DNA of 64,000 nucleotides, taken from NCBI GenBank assembly GCA_030684405.1, contig JAUXYA010000032.1, positions 172,992 through 236,991 on the forward strand, in the 5' to 3' direction. Position numbers and translations under genes: made by a program. Below are positions 11,652 to 19,868 of this stretch, piece after piece (positions within the stretch are counted from its first letter, which is position 1; the number at the start of each line of letters is the position of its first letter). The DNA is from Burkholderiales bacterium. GTDB taxonomy: Bacteria; Pseudomonadota; Gammaproteobacteria; Burkholderiales; SG8-41. Under the pieces are notes generated by a model. That model did no database searches and was not told where the DNA came from. It saw nothing but the letters and a program-made list of their open reading frames with translations.

Positions 11652-12903
11652 CCACGCCCAGCTGATCATCCCCGGGGGCGTCAACTCTCCTGTGCGCGCC
11701 TTCAAGTCCGTCGGCGGCACGCCGCTGTTTTTCCAGCGCGGCAAGGGCGCTCTGGTCTGGGATGCCGACGGCAACAGCTATGTCGACTACGTGGGTTCCT
11801 GGGGACCGCTGATCTGTGGCCACGCCCACCCCGACGTGGTGAAGGCCGTGCAGCTGGCGGCGGAAAGGGGATTGTCCTTCGGCGCGCCGACCGAAGCCGA
11901 GGTCGACATGGCCGATGTGCTACGCCGGCTGATGCCCTCGCTGGATCAGGTCCGTCTGGTCAGCTCCGGCACCGAAGCGACGATGAGCGCGATCCGCCTC
12001 GCCCGCGGCTTCACCGGACGCAGCAAGATCATCAAGTTCGAAGGCTGCTACCACGGCCATGCCGACTCGCTGCTGGTGAAGGCCGGTTCGGGTGCGCTGA
12101 CCTTTGGTCAACCGTCCTCTGCCGGTGTGCCGGCGGAAACCGCGGCGCATACGCTGGTGCTGGACTATAACGACCCGGCTGGAGTCAAAGCCGCCTTTGC
12201 CCGCGAAGGCGGCGAAATTGCTGCAGTGATTGTCGAACCCGTCGGCGGCAACATGAACCTGGTGCCGCCGCGCCCCGGATTCCTCGAATTGCTGCGCCAG
12301 TTGTGCACCGAGCATGGCGCAGTGCTGATTTTCGATGAGGTCATGACCGGCTTTCGTGTTGCGCTGGGGGGGGCCCAGGCCTTGTACGGCATCAAGCCCG
12401 ACCTCACGACCTTGGGCAAGGTCATCGGCGGCGGCCTGCCAGTGGGCGCCTTCGGCGGACGCCGCGAGATCATGCAATGTCTGGCGCCGCTGGGTCCGGT
12501 TTATCAGGCGGGCACCCTCTCCGGCAATCCGGTGGCCGTCGCCGCCGGCCTCGCCACTCTGCAGCTGATTCAGGCGCCCGGTTTTCATGACCGGCTGGCC
12601 GCAACCGCACACCAGCTGTGCAGTGGCCTTACCGAGGCGGCACAGGCCCGACGCATCCCGTTCTCGGCGCGCAACGTCGGCGGCATGTTCGGCCTGTTTT
12701 TCCGCGAAACGCCGCCGGCCACCTTTGCCGAGGTGATGCAATGTGACAAGGACGCCTTCAACCGCTTCTTCCACGCCATGCTTGCCGAGGGCATTTACCT
12801 CGCGCCCTCTGCTTACGAAGCGGGCTTTGTGTCCGCCGCCCATGGCCCCGCCGAAATCGAGCGCACTATCAAAGCTGCAACCAAGGTTTTTGCTGCACTT
12901 TAG
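11626..12903 (+). CDS. hemL: Glutamate-1-semialdehyde 2,1-aminomutase
   Basis: 425-residue PLP enzyme producing 5-aminolevulinate for haem. The N-terminal V-N-S-P-V-R-A-F, the [13 protein letters not shown]-phosphate region, F-D-E-V-M-T-G-F-R and the Schiff-base Lys in [12 protein letters not shown] are all intact. I prefer the ATG at 11626 over an in-frame TTG at 11614 because the protein then begins M-K-K-S-Q-K-L-F like homologues. It overlaps thiE by 26 bases. Confidence 0.95.
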   Translation: MKKSQKLFNHAQLIIPGGVNSPVRAFKSVGGTPLFFQRGKGALVWDADGNSYVDYVGSWGPLICGHAHPDVVKAVQLAAERGLSFGAPTEAEVDMADVLRRLMPSLDQVRLVSSGTEATMSAIRLARGFTGRSKIIKFEGCYHGHADSLLVKAGSGALTFGQPSSAGVPAETAAHTLVLDYNDPAGVKAAFAREGGEIAAVIVEPVGGNMNLVPPRPGFLELLRQLCTEHGAVLIFDEVMTGFRVALGGAQALYGIKPDLTTLGKVIGGGLPVGAFGGRREIMQCLAPLGPVYQAGTLSGNPVAVAAGLATLQLIQAPGFHDRLAATAHQLCSGLTEAAQARRIPFSARNVGGMFGLFFRETPPATFAEVMQCDKDAFNRFFHAMLAEGIYLAPSAYEAGFVSAAHGPAEIERTIKAATKVFAAL

Positions 12904-12999
12904 CTCACAATATAACAAAAATATTAATAAAAACAAGTAGTTATAATTTATATAATTGCTGCACCTACTGAGTCCCTGCAACAAATCCACCGCCTTGCC
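12904..12999 (+). promoter_or_regulatory. AT-rich intergenic spacer with possible -10 elements upstream of the pseudouridine synthase gene
   Basis: The first ~55 bases after hemL are almost entirely A and T in a G+C-rich genome. Two TATAAT hexamers (12942-12947 and 12951-12956) could be -10 boxes for the downstream gene; I see no good -35. The spacer also resembles the other AT-rich gene junctions in this window. Confidence 0.4.
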
Positions 13000-13731
13000 A
13001 TGGAAAAGATCCGTCTATCGAAACTGATGTCGGAGCAGGGCCTGTGCTCCCGCCGCGAAGCCGACAGCTATATCGAGCGCGGCTGGGTCTTGGTCGACGG
13101 CGTGCCCGTCACTGAGCTGGGCACCCGCATCCTGCCCACCCAGACCATCACCCTGAGTGCCGCAGCGCAGGACCGGCAGCAGGCGCGGGTCACGATATTG
13201 CTGCACAAGCCCATGGGTTATGTGTCGGGTCAGGCGGAAAAAAACTATAAACCGGCATCAACCCTGGTTCTTGCAGACAGCCACTACAGCGGTGACCGCA
13301 GCAAACTGCGCTTCGGCCCGCAGCATCTGCGCGGCCTCGCGCCGGCTGGCCGCCTCGACATCGACTCCACCGGACTGCTGGTGCTGACCCAGGACGGCCG
13401 CATCGCCAAGCAGCTGATCGGTGAAAACTCGCGGATCGAAAAGGAATATCTGGTGCGGGTGACGGGCCGGCTCAACGCCGAAGGCCTGGCCAAACTCAAT
13501 CACGGCCTGAGCCTCGATGGCGAAGCCCTGCGTCCGGCCAAGGTCTCGTGGCAGAACCGCGACCAGCTGCGCTTCGTGCTGCGCCAGGGAAAAAAACGCC
13601 AGATCCGTCGCATGTGCGAACTGGTCGGACTGACGGTGGTCGGCCTGAAGCGGGTGCGTATCGGCAAGATCATGCTCGGCGACCTGCCCGTTGGCCAGTG
13701 GCGCTACCTGCGCGACGACGAAAGTTTCTAG
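13000..13731 (+). CDS. RluF-type 23S rRNA pseudouridine synthase
   Basis: 243 residues. An N-terminal S4 RNA-binding domain ([17 protein letters not shown]) is followed by a RsuA/RluB-E-F catalytic domain with the active Asp in [14 protein letters not shown]. The late motif K-K-R-Q-I-R-R-M-C is typical of the RluF/RluB branch. It isomerises uridine in 23S rRNA; the exact target position is inferred from RluF (U2604) and is not proven. Confidence 0.85.
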   Translation: MEKIRLSKLMSEQGLCSRREADSYIERGWVLVDGVPVTELGTRILPTQTITLSAAAQDRQQARVTILLHKPMGYVSGQAEKNYKPASTLVLADSHYSGDRSKLRFGPQHLRGLAPAGRLDIDSTGLLVLTQDGRIAKQLIGENSRIEKEYLVRVTGRLNAEGLAKLNHGLSLDGEALRPAKVSWQNRDQLRFVLRQGKKRQIRRMCELVGLTVVGLKRVRIGKIMLGDLPVGQWRYLRDDESF

Positions 13732-13773
13732 GACCCCTCCCAAAAATGCCTGCGCATGACAGGCCGGCGTTGT

Positions 13774-13797
13774 CCTGACTGCGCTCGGCAGGATTTT
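13774..13797 (+). terminator. Possible terminator after the pseudouridine synthase gene
   Basis: CCTG-a-CTG pairs with CGG-CAGG across a four-base loop and is followed by ATTTTAA. It lies in the 84-base gap before the convergent hypothetical gene. The stem has one bulge and one G-U pair, so strength is uncertain. Confidence 0.4.
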
Positions 13798-13815
13798 AAG
13801 CCGGGTTGTCAGTGG

Positions 13816-14742
13816 TCAGCCGGCTGGCCGGCGCACCAAGGGTTTTGGTGCCGGTGGACGCGTGCTGATACGGCGCTTCTGCGGCGGCCTGCCAGTGTCA
13901 GCCACCACTGGCTTCCGATCATCCGCAAACTGCTCTGACAAGCGCGTCAGTTCTTCCTGCAACGATGGCGGGCCGCCAATAATCGTAATGCGCTGACGAC
14001 GTGCCTGGCCGTTGGGCAGCTCATGCAGGCGGACCATGTAAAGCAGCAGGTCTTCCGTGGTGTAGTGCAGGTCGCCGCCGATGCGCGGGAAATCGCGCGG
14101 AATCGCGGGATGTGCGGGTGACCGCCCGGGGAACAGCAATTGCATCACCAAGCCCATGCAACTCAGACAGATTTCGCGTTCCCGGGTGCCGCTGAAGCAA
14201 TACGCCGTTTCGTCATTGATCCAGGACGCCAGACGCTTTTCGAGATTTTCTCGAAGTACGTGCATCGCGCCTTCGTCAGCGAAAGGGCGCAGCCCGTACA
14301 AATGCTGCACCCGGAACATCCGGCCGTGCGCATCGACCCGTCCCTCCGCGATGAAATCCACGACCTGCACGCCGAGTTCCGGAAATGCCCAGGCCATGCG
14401 CCCGTCGGGCAACTCGATGCCGACCTGGATCTCCTCCTCGCCATTCGGCGCGGTGAGGACCCAGTAGTGCACATAACCGGTCTGGCCGGCTCCCGGCGCG
14501 GTGACGACGGGCAAAGCACGAAGGGCTTCGGTGGACGGGGTCCGCGGCAGTGCTGCACGCGGTTTGGCGCGAGCCGCCACGGCTGCCGGCGATACCCCGG
14601 CAACGGTGCTGCGGGGCAGGGCATGCGCGGGTGACAATCCATACAGGCACGATCCCGCGACTGCAAACACCAGTGCCCCGACTGCCGGACCGGGCCGCGA
14701 TGACAATAAATAAAATCGGACTGCCCGAAGGAGAGTGTTCAT
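13816..14742 (-). CDS. Exported protein of unknown function, tandem paralogue 1 (CLSC family)
   Basis: 308 residues. A hydrophobic segment near residues 20-40 ending around A-H-A looks like a signal peptide, then a Pro/Ala/Arg-rich linker, then a ~190-residue domain beginning G-Y-V-H-Y-W-V-L-T-A-P-N-G. That domain is repeated in the next gene: shared blocks include E-I-Q-V-G-I-E-L-P-D, V-Q-H-L-Y-G-L-R-P, I-C-L-S-C-M-G, T-T-E-D-L-L-L-Y and the C-terminal G-G-P-x-x-L-Q-E-E-L. Three Cys are conserved between the copies, including C-L-S-C. The tail is basic and Pro-rich. I do not recognise the family; envelope location is inferred from the signal sequence. Confidence 0.75.
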   Translation of the reverse strand: MNTLLRAVRFYLLSSRPGPAVGALVFAVAGSCLYGLSPAHALPRSTVAGVSPAAVAARAKPRAALPRTPSTEALRALPVVTAPGAGQTGYVHYWVLTAPNGEEEIQVGIELPDGRMAWAFPELGVQVVDFIAEGRVDAHGRMFRVQHLYGLRPFADEGAMHVLRENLEKRLASWINDETAYCFSGTREREICLSCMGLVMQLLFPGRSPAHPAIPRDFPRIGGDLHYTTEDLLLYMVRLHELPNGQARRQRITIIGGPPSLQEELTRLSEQFADDRKPVVADTGRPPQKRRISTRPPAPKPLVRRPAG

Positions 14743-14821
14743 GATCCGGCATTAACGCCGCAGTCCATGATGACGCGTACTGCTCACAGCTGTTTATTGC
14801 TGATTTTTTTATTGACCTCAC

Positions 14822-14843
14822 GCTGTCGCATTTTGGCGACAGC
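14822..14843 (-). terminator. Perfect 8-bp hairpin downstream of tandem paralogue 2
   Basis: GCTGTCGC and GCGACAGC form a perfect stem with a six-base loop. It lies just after the stop of the 14860-15699 gene (minus strand) and before the start of the next copy. A T-tract does not follow directly on the minus strand, so it may be a processing or attenuation hairpin instead of a true terminator. Confidence 0.45.
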
Positions 14844-14859
14844 AAACTTCGAGTCCGCG

Positions 14860-15699
14860 TTAGCTGGCGCGCCGGATCGCGGTCTTGGGTGCAGGACGCA
14901 AGGGGCGCTTGCCCGGTGCCTTCGCGCGGGCCGTTGCGGACGGCGCCGCATCGGCCAAGTAGGGCGCGAGCCTCGCCAGTTCCTCCTGCAGCGCGACCGG
15001 TCCGCCCAGTGCAGCGATCCGCTGCTGGCGAGCAGCAGGGTTGGGCAGCGCATGCAACCCGGTCAAGTAGAGCAGCAAATCCTCGGTGGTGTGGTATTCA
15101 TCGCCGGCGATGCGCGGGAAATTGCGCGGAAAGCTCGCATAGGCCGGCGTGCGCCCCGGAAACAGGATTTGCGACACAAAGCCCATGCAGCTCAAGCAAA
15201 TATCCGCTGTCACGCTGTGCAGTTCGCAATAAGGCACGCGCTTGCGAACCAGCGGCGTCACCCTTTGCATCAGTTGGCCACGCAGGCTGCGCATCGCCGT
15301 GTCGTCGGCGTAGGGTCGCAGACCGTAAAGATGCTGCACCTTGAACGCGCCGTCCGCAACCCCGACCTCGCCATCCGCAATGAAGGCAGCGACATGCACG
15401 CCCAAGCCTGGAAAGGACCAGGCGATGCGCTGGTCCGGAAGTTCAATGCCGACCTGGATTTCCTGATCACCGTTGGGCGCGGTGATCAGCCAGTAATGCA
15501 CATAACCGGCCTGACCCTCGCCGGTTGCACTGACAACGGGTGCAGTGGCCACCGGTTGCGGCTGGGCCTTGCGCTTCGCGGCAGCCGCGTCCGCTTTCTT
15601 CTTCGCGGTCGCGAAGGGCTTGGCCTTGACGTCGGTCGCGGCGTGGATGGGCTGCAGCGCAGGAATCAGCAGCAGGCTAAGCAGTGCAAGTAAGCGCAT
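14860..15699 (-). CDS. Exported protein of unknown function, tandem paralogue 2 (CLSC family)
   Basis: 279 residues from the ATG at 15699, chosen because it starts directly with a signal peptide (M-R-L-L-A-L-L-S-L-L-L-I-P, cleavage near H-A-A). A Lys/Ala-rich linker follows, then the same ~190-residue domain as its neighbour, clearly homologous over its whole length: G-Y-V-H-Y-W-L-I-T-A-P-N-G, V-Q-H-L-Y-G-L-R-P-Y-A-D, I-C-L-S-C-M-G, F-P-R-I-A-G-D, T-T-E-D-L-L-L-Y. The C-terminus is Ala/Lys/Arg-rich. An inverted repeat GTGGAT/ATCCAC at 15804-15828 lies upstream, around a possible TTGACT -35. Function unknown. Confidence 0.75.
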   Translation of the reverse strand: MRLLALLSLLLIPALQPIHAATDVKAKPFATAKKKADAAAAKRKAQPQPVATAPVVSATGEGQAGYVHYWLITAPNGDQEIQVGIELPDQRIAWSFPGLGVHVAAFIADGEVGVADGAFKVQHLYGLRPYADDTAMRSLRGQLMQRVTPLVRKRVPYCELHSVTADICLSCMGFVSQILFPGRTPAYASFPRNFPRIAGDEYHTTEDLLLYLTGLHALPNPAARQQRIAALGGPVALQEELARLAPYLADAAPSATARAKAPGKRPLRPAPKTAIRRAS

Positions 15700-15852
15700 G
15701 ACGGCACTTGGGCCGGGGGTCTTCGCCAAAAGTTCCATACTTCGCCTGGGCCGGACGCGTAATCAGTTCCCGAAAGGCAGGCACGCTCTCAAGCAGATGG
15801 GTAGTGGATATTTTCAGTCAAGATCCACTTCCTGATTCTGTTCCATGAAACT

Positions 15853-16203
15853 TTACAACAGCTCGATGCCAAACCGCCGCACAAGCAGCGCAAACAGCCC
15901 GAAGCAAACTACCGTGATCAGTACGCAGGCGCCCAGCGTCGGCCAGAACCCCAGGCGCGGCAGCAAGACCGGAAATACCAGGAACATCGGCAACGTCGGG
16001 ATTACGTACCAGAAGGTGTACCAGGCGTGATTGGCGATTTTTTCCGGCGGCTGCTGTTCTACATACAGCCAGATCAGCGCCAGCACGGTCACCATGGGCA
16101 GGGCGGCGACGAAACCGCCGAGCTTGTCGCTGCGCTTGGCCACTTCCGAAACCAGCACGACGATCGCCGCGGTCAAAAAATACTTGGTAATGATCCAGGT
16201 CAT
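15853..16203 (-). CDS. DUF3147-like small integral membrane protein
   Basis: 116 residues with four probable membrane helices: near the N-terminus (Y-F-L-T-A-A-I-V-V-L-V), around F-V-A-A-L-P-M-V-T-V-L-A-L-I-W-L, around W-Y-V-I-P-T-L-P-M-F-L-V-F-P, and near the C-terminus. The intervening short loops and S-E-V-A-K-R-S-D-K-L-G-G-F match my recollection of the DUF3147 family. Role unknown. It stands alone, divergent from the SDR gene at 16329. Confidence 0.75.
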   Translation of the reverse strand: MTWIITKYFLTAAIVVLVSEVAKRSDKLGGFVAALPMVTVLALIWLYVEQQPPEKIANHAWYTFWYVIPTLPMFLVFPVLLPRLGFWPTLGACVLITVVCFGLFALLVRRFGIELL

Positions 16204-16328
16204 GGCGCCTCCATGCCGCGGATTCTACCGCTTTGCAGGAACCGCCGATGCGCCGAGTCCATGCCCTGAAGCGTTGCCGCAGCGCTGCACCTCGCCTAAC
16301 ATCGGTGCAACGAGCAAGGGGAATCCGC

Positions 16329-17150
16329 ATGGCACATGAACTGAAGGGCAAGGTCGCAGTCATTACCGGCGCCACACGCAAGCGCGGTCTCGGTCGTGCA
16401 ATCGCACTGGCGCTGGCCCGCGCCGGCGCTGACGTCGCGGTCACCGGCAGCAGCCGCGGCAACGCCAGCCTCACGGCCGACGAACAGAAAGACGGCTGGC
16501 GCGGACTGCCCGATGTCGTCGCCGAGATTGAAGCGCTGGGCGTACGCGGCTGCGGCGCGTACATGGACGTACGCAAAGCCGAAGACGTGCAGCGCATGGT
16601 GCAGGAAGTTGTCGACAAACTCGGCCGCATCGACATCCTGATCAACAACGCCACCTATCCCCGCGCCGCCGACCGCGTGCCGGTGCAGGAACTCGACGAT
16701 GATCTGTGGCGCAACATCATCGACATCAACCTGACCGGCACCATGTTGTGCTCGAAATACGTGTCGCGGCAGATGATCACCCAGGGCGAAGGCGGCAGCA
16801 TTGTCAGCATTTCCTCCGGCGCCGCGCTGAAGGCGCCGGCGACCTTCTCCGCCTATGCCGCCTCGAAAGCCGGCATGCATGCGCTGATGGCGGCGCTGGC
16901 CGACGAACTCGGTGAACACGGCATCACCGCCAATGTCATCGCGCCGGGCTTCCTCGACACCGCGCGCATCGACACCCTGCGCGATCCGGCAAAATGGGAA
17001 AAGCGCCTGTCGACCATCCCGATCAAGCGCCCCGGCACCGTCGAGGAAGTCGCCGACCTCGTGCGTTATCTCTGCGGTCCCAGCGCGCGCTGGATCAGCG
17101 GCGACGTGCTGCTGATGACCGGCGGCGAAGTGCGGCGGGCGGCGCGTTAA
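16329..17150 (+). CDS. Short-chain dehydrogenase/reductase
   Basis: 273 residues, classical SDR. The cofactor motif G-A-T-R-K-R-G-L-G-R-A-I, N-N-A-T (variant N-N-A-G), the catalytic Ser in S-I-S-S-G, Y-A-A-S-K (Tyr and Lys) and a C-terminal G-D-V-L-L-M-T-G-G are present. The ATG at 16329 follows AAGGGG and fits the family start; an upstream extension has no homology. Substrate cannot be deduced; the FabG/beta-ketoacyl reductase type is the closest general description. Convergent with the next gene, 7 bases apart. Confidence 0.88.
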   Translation: MAHELKGKVAVITGATRKRGLGRAIALALARAGADVAVTGSSRGNASLTADEQKDGWRGLPDVVAEIEALGVRGCGAYMDVRKAEDVQRMVQEVVDKLGRIDILINNATYPRAADRVPVQELDDDLWRNIIDINLTGTMLCSKYVSRQMITQGEGGSIVSISSGAALKAPATFSAYAASKAGMHALMAALADELGEHGITANVIAPGFLDTARIDTLRDPAKWEKRLSTIPIKRPGTVEEVADLVRYLCGPSARWISGDVLLMTGGEVRRAAR

Positions 17151-17157
17151 CCGGCAT

Positions 17158-17373
17158 TCAATCCGGCGGCGCGCCGGTCTCGCATTTCCTGCAGGCCAGC
17201 GCATGGCCGATCATCGACTGGCGGCCTCCCGGCGTGGTGACCCAAGGCCGGTTGATCCACGGCGGGTTGTGGCGCACATGCTGGTAGTGGCCGCAGGCGA
17301 GTTCGGCAACCCAGTCGCCGGCGTCGTCCGGGTGGAAGCCGGTGATGGCCTGATTCAATAGCTTGCCCTTCAA
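17158..17373 (-). CDS. DUF3565 domain protein
   Basis: 71 residues. The sequence A-I-T-G-F-H-P-D-D-A-G-D-W-V-A-E-L-A-C-G-H, H-V-R-H-N-P-P-W and the C-terminal C-R-K-C match the DUF3565 family, which has a probable metal-binding C-G-H ... C-x-x-C arrangement. The start is uncertain: a TTG at 17371-17373 is 12 bases from a GGGGAG sequence, and no ATG fits the frame. Function unknown. The 160 bases upstream contain an AT-rich run (about 17485-17525) and no gene I can support. Confidence 0.75.
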   Translation of the reverse strand: MKGKLLNQAITGFHPDDAGDWVAELACGHYQHVRHNPPWINRPWVTTPGGRQSMIGHALACRKCETGAPPD

Positions 17374-17533
17374 GCTCAGGAGCGCTCCCCTTGAACAAAC
17401 AGTGTTAGCCCGTTCTTTTTGTACAAGCCTTCACACGCTTGTAGGCTGCTACACAGCTGCGGATCTTGTCGGTTTTGCAAACACTTAAAAATATCAATAA
17501 AATCATATGCTTATTTAAATTCTAGCCACTGGT

Positions 17534-18598
17534 TCAGAACTCGATGCCGACATTGACCGAGTAGAAACGCTGTTTGCCGCCGCCGGCCAGCGGCGTACGG
17601 AATTCCTCGCTGCGCTTGATGCGCGTCACCGACACCCGCAGCTTGTCGATGCGCAGCGACAGACCGGCCGTGATGTCATAAACCGAATCACGACGCGCGA
17701 CACCGGGGCCGCCACGAAACAACGAGCCGTCGAGAAATATGTTGTGGCCGATCAGGCGGCCGTCGACACCAGCGAAGGCGAACCATTCCCAAGGCTGGCG
17801 GCGTCCGGCGTCGTGCTCGCTGCGTGTGTTCTTCAGCATCGCGCCGCCGGGCTCGATGCTGTCGGGCCCGAAACCGGTCATGTTCTGCCCGACGCGGACA
17901 ATGCCGCCGGCGCGTACCAGGGTCATGATGGTGCCGATACTGGCGCCAGCGTGCGGCACCAACTGGAAGCCGTTGCTGTCGCCATAACGCCGCTTGTGCA
18001 GATAAGTCAGCAGCACGCCGGGCTCGGCGCGGATCTGGTTGCCCCAGCCATTCGGTTCGGGCGCATCGACGATGTATTTGTGCCAGAAGGTCTGCACTTG
18101 GCGGCCCAGCGCGGGTGCGCCGACAAAACCGAAATCGAATTCGACGGTATGCAACCGGTCTTCCTTGACGCTCTGTGCGACAGCGCCGATGTACGACCAC
18201 GCTGCCCAGGGCCGGTCGAAAGCTTGCGGCGTAGCGACGGTGATGTCGCGCGGTGTGTAGAGATTCTGTCCGATGAACAGGCCGAAGTGATTGCTCGCAC
18301 CATCGCTGATCGCATCCAGCAGCGCGTTCGGCGGGCGGGTGATCAGCCGGGTGATGCGCTCGGCCGGCACACCGCCGCCGATCTTGATGCCGCTGGTGTA
18401 GTACTGGTCGGTGCCGCCGAAGGAATCGTTTTCGATGAAGACCTGGATCTCGCTGCCGCGCAGGTCCCAAGGTGCGCCGTCGCCGCGCTCCGCCGCTGCC
18501 GTCGGTGCCATCAGCACAGCGGCGAGTAGACTTAAAAGATGTAGAAGTAAGTGCCTGCTATGCTTGGGTAAATTTAAATATCTCTTATAAATCAACAC
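17534..18598 (-). CDS. LpxR-family lipid A deacylase-like outer membrane protein (DUF2219)
   Basis: 354 residues with an N-terminal signal peptide (hydrophobic L-L-L-H-L-L-S-L-L-A-A-V-L, cleavage near T-A-A-A-E) and a beta-barrel ending G-I-E-F. The family motif F-I-E-N-D-S-F-G-G-T-D-Q-Y-Y-T-S-G carries the Asn-Asp pair known as active-site residues in Salmonella LpxR, and T-F-W-H-K-Y supplies the catalytic His. LpxR removes the 3'-acyloxyacyl chain of lipid A at the outer membrane. The start overlaps the preceding stop by 14 bases, so it is probably cotranscribed with the enolase-superfamily gene. Confidence 0.85.
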   Translation of the reverse strand: MLIYKRYLNLPKHSRHLLLHLLSLLAAVLMAPTAAAERGDGAPWDLRGSEIQVFIENDSFGGTDQYYTSGIKIGGGVPAERITRLITRPPNALLDAISDGASNHFGLFIGQNLYTPRDITVATPQAFDRPWAAWSYIGAVAQSVKEDRLHTVEFDFGFVGAPALGRQVQTFWHKYIVDAPEPNGWGNQIRAEPGVLLTYLHKRRYGDSNGFQLVPHAGASIGTIMTLVRAGGIVRVGQNMTGFGPDSIEPGGAMLKNTRSEHDAGRRQPWEWFAFAGVDGRLIGHNIFLDGSLFRGGPGVARRDSVYDITAGLSLRIDKLRVSVTRIKRSEEFRTPLAGGGKQRFYSVNVGIEF

Positions 18599-19700
18599 GA
18601 TATTTCTTCATCTTGCACGGATCCAAGGTCAGGCCGATGCCCGGTCCCGGCGGCAGCACCAAGCGCCCGTTTTTTATCACCAGCTCTTCGTTGGCGACAT
18701 GGTCCTTGGCGTCGATGAAGCTGGAAAACTCATGGGCGTGCGGCGTGCCATAGGTGCTGGCGAAGTGCGCTGCGGCGACACAGCCGATCTGCATGTCGGC
18801 CTGGGTGCCGTTGTGCACAGGGGTGTAGAAGGATTTCGCCAGCGCGAGGATCTGCCGCGACTGGGTGTAGCCGGTACGCGCGCACTTGATGACCAGCGCG
18901 CGGATGCCGCCAAGTTTCAGTTCGTGCAGGACGTCATCCGGAGCCATGCAGGAATCGTCGCCGGAAATCGGGATTGTGGTGCGCTCGGCGCAAAACCTTT
19001 TGCCGGCGCCGTCACGCGCTGGAATCGGCTCTTCGATCAGCGCGACGTTGACCTCTTCGAAGTACGGTGCGGTTTCCAGCAGGTCCTGCGATGAATAACC
19101 CTGATTGCAGTCGATGGTGATCTCGTGCTCATCGCCGACCAGCTTGCGCAGCGCGCGCAGCAGCGCGATATCACGTTTTTTGTCGATGCCGCATTTCACT
19201 TTCCACGCCTTGAAGCCGTAGCGTTTGATCATGCGCTCGGCCTCGGCCAGCATTTCCTTGTTCGAGCCCAGCATCAGTCGACGGTTGACCGGCAGCGCCT
19301 TCGGGGTGCCGCCGAGCAATTCAGCGCAAGTGATGCCGAGGTGTTTGGCCTGGGCATCGAACAGGGCCATGTCGATGGCCGACTTGGCTGCCGGATTGCC
19401 GGCGTATTGGTCGAACACGGCCCACAGGCCAGCGATGTCGAAGGCATCGAGATTTTTCAGCTTGGGCGCGAAATGGTCCCGGATGATGGTGGCGATCGAC
19501 CGCTGGGTTTCGCCGTAGATCGTCGGCCGTGGCGGTGCATCGGCGATGCCCTGCGTACCATCCGACAAGGTGACCACAACAATGACGTTGTCGATGTCCT
19601 TGATCTCGCCGCGCGCCCACTTGATGGGGTGCAGCAGCGGCACGACGACGGGAATGGCTTCGACGGAGCGGATGGAAAGTGTGCTGTCTTTGGTTTTCAT
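18585..19700 (-). CDS. Mandelate racemase/muconate-lactonizing enzyme family protein
   Basis: 371 residues from the ATG at 19700; an extra in-frame ATG lies at 19718. Two-domain enolase-superfamily enzyme. Catalytic residues follow the MLE subgroup pattern: K-x-K in K-A-W-K-V-K-C-G, metal ligands Asp of T-I-D-C-N-Q-G, Glu of L-I-E-E-P and Asp of S-G-D-D, and the second base Lys of V-I-K-C-A-R-T-G. These enzymes abstract a proton alpha to a carboxylate (cycloisomerisation, dehydration, racemisation or epimerisation). Substrate unknown. Downstream of a carboxyltransferase gene across a large quasi-palindrome. Confidence 0.88.
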   Translation of the reverse strand: MKTKDSTLSIRSVEAIPVVVPLLHPIKWARGEIKDIDNVIVVVTLSDGTQGIADAPPRPTIYGETQRSIATIIRDHFAPKLKNLDAFDIAGLWAVFDQYAGNPAAKSAIDMALFDAQAKHLGITCAELLGGTPKALPVNRRLMLGSNKEMLAEAERMIKRYGFKAWKVKCGIDKKRDIALLRALRKLVGDEHEITIDCNQGYSSQDLLETAPYFEEVNVALIEEPIPARDGAGKRFCAERTTIPISGDDSCMAPDDVLHELKLGGIRALVIKCARTGYTQSRQILALAKSFYTPVHNGTQADMQIGCVAAAHFASTYGTPHAHEFSSFIDAKDHVANEELVIKNGRLVLPPGPGIGLTLDPCKMKKYRVDL

Positions 19701-19746
19701 GTTTGGTTTTTTCGGCATCAAGAAAAATCGAGGCGCCCTGAAAAAT

Positions 19747-19853
19747 CGTCAGGCGCAGCCCTGACAAGGAGCCGGCGAGGCTGCGACGAGACATTACCTG
19801 AGGGTAAGGCGAGGAGCAATGCAGCCGGCGACGCCGTCAGGGCAAGTCTGACG
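19747..19853. repeat. 107-bp nested quasi-palindrome between the carboxyltransferase and MLE-type genes
   Basis: Four perfect inverted blocks are symmetrical about 19800: CGTCAG (19747-19752)/CTGACG (19848-19853), CCCTGAC (19759-19765)/GTCAGGG (19836-19842), GCCGGC (19771-19776)/GCCGGC (19824-19829), and an apex TTACC-TGAG-GGTAA (19794-19807). A-rich and T-rich ends extend it to about 19742-19858. No reading frame is evident. It may be a MITE-like repeat, a large terminator (a T-run follows on the minus strand) or a structured intercistronic RNA. Confidence 0.7.
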
Positions 19854-19868
19854 GTTTTGCAGTGACGT

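Noticed and set aside
10842-11774. 310-codon minus-strand frame opposite thiE and hemL
   Set aside because: Antisense shadow of two well-conserved genes; no ribosome site or homology.
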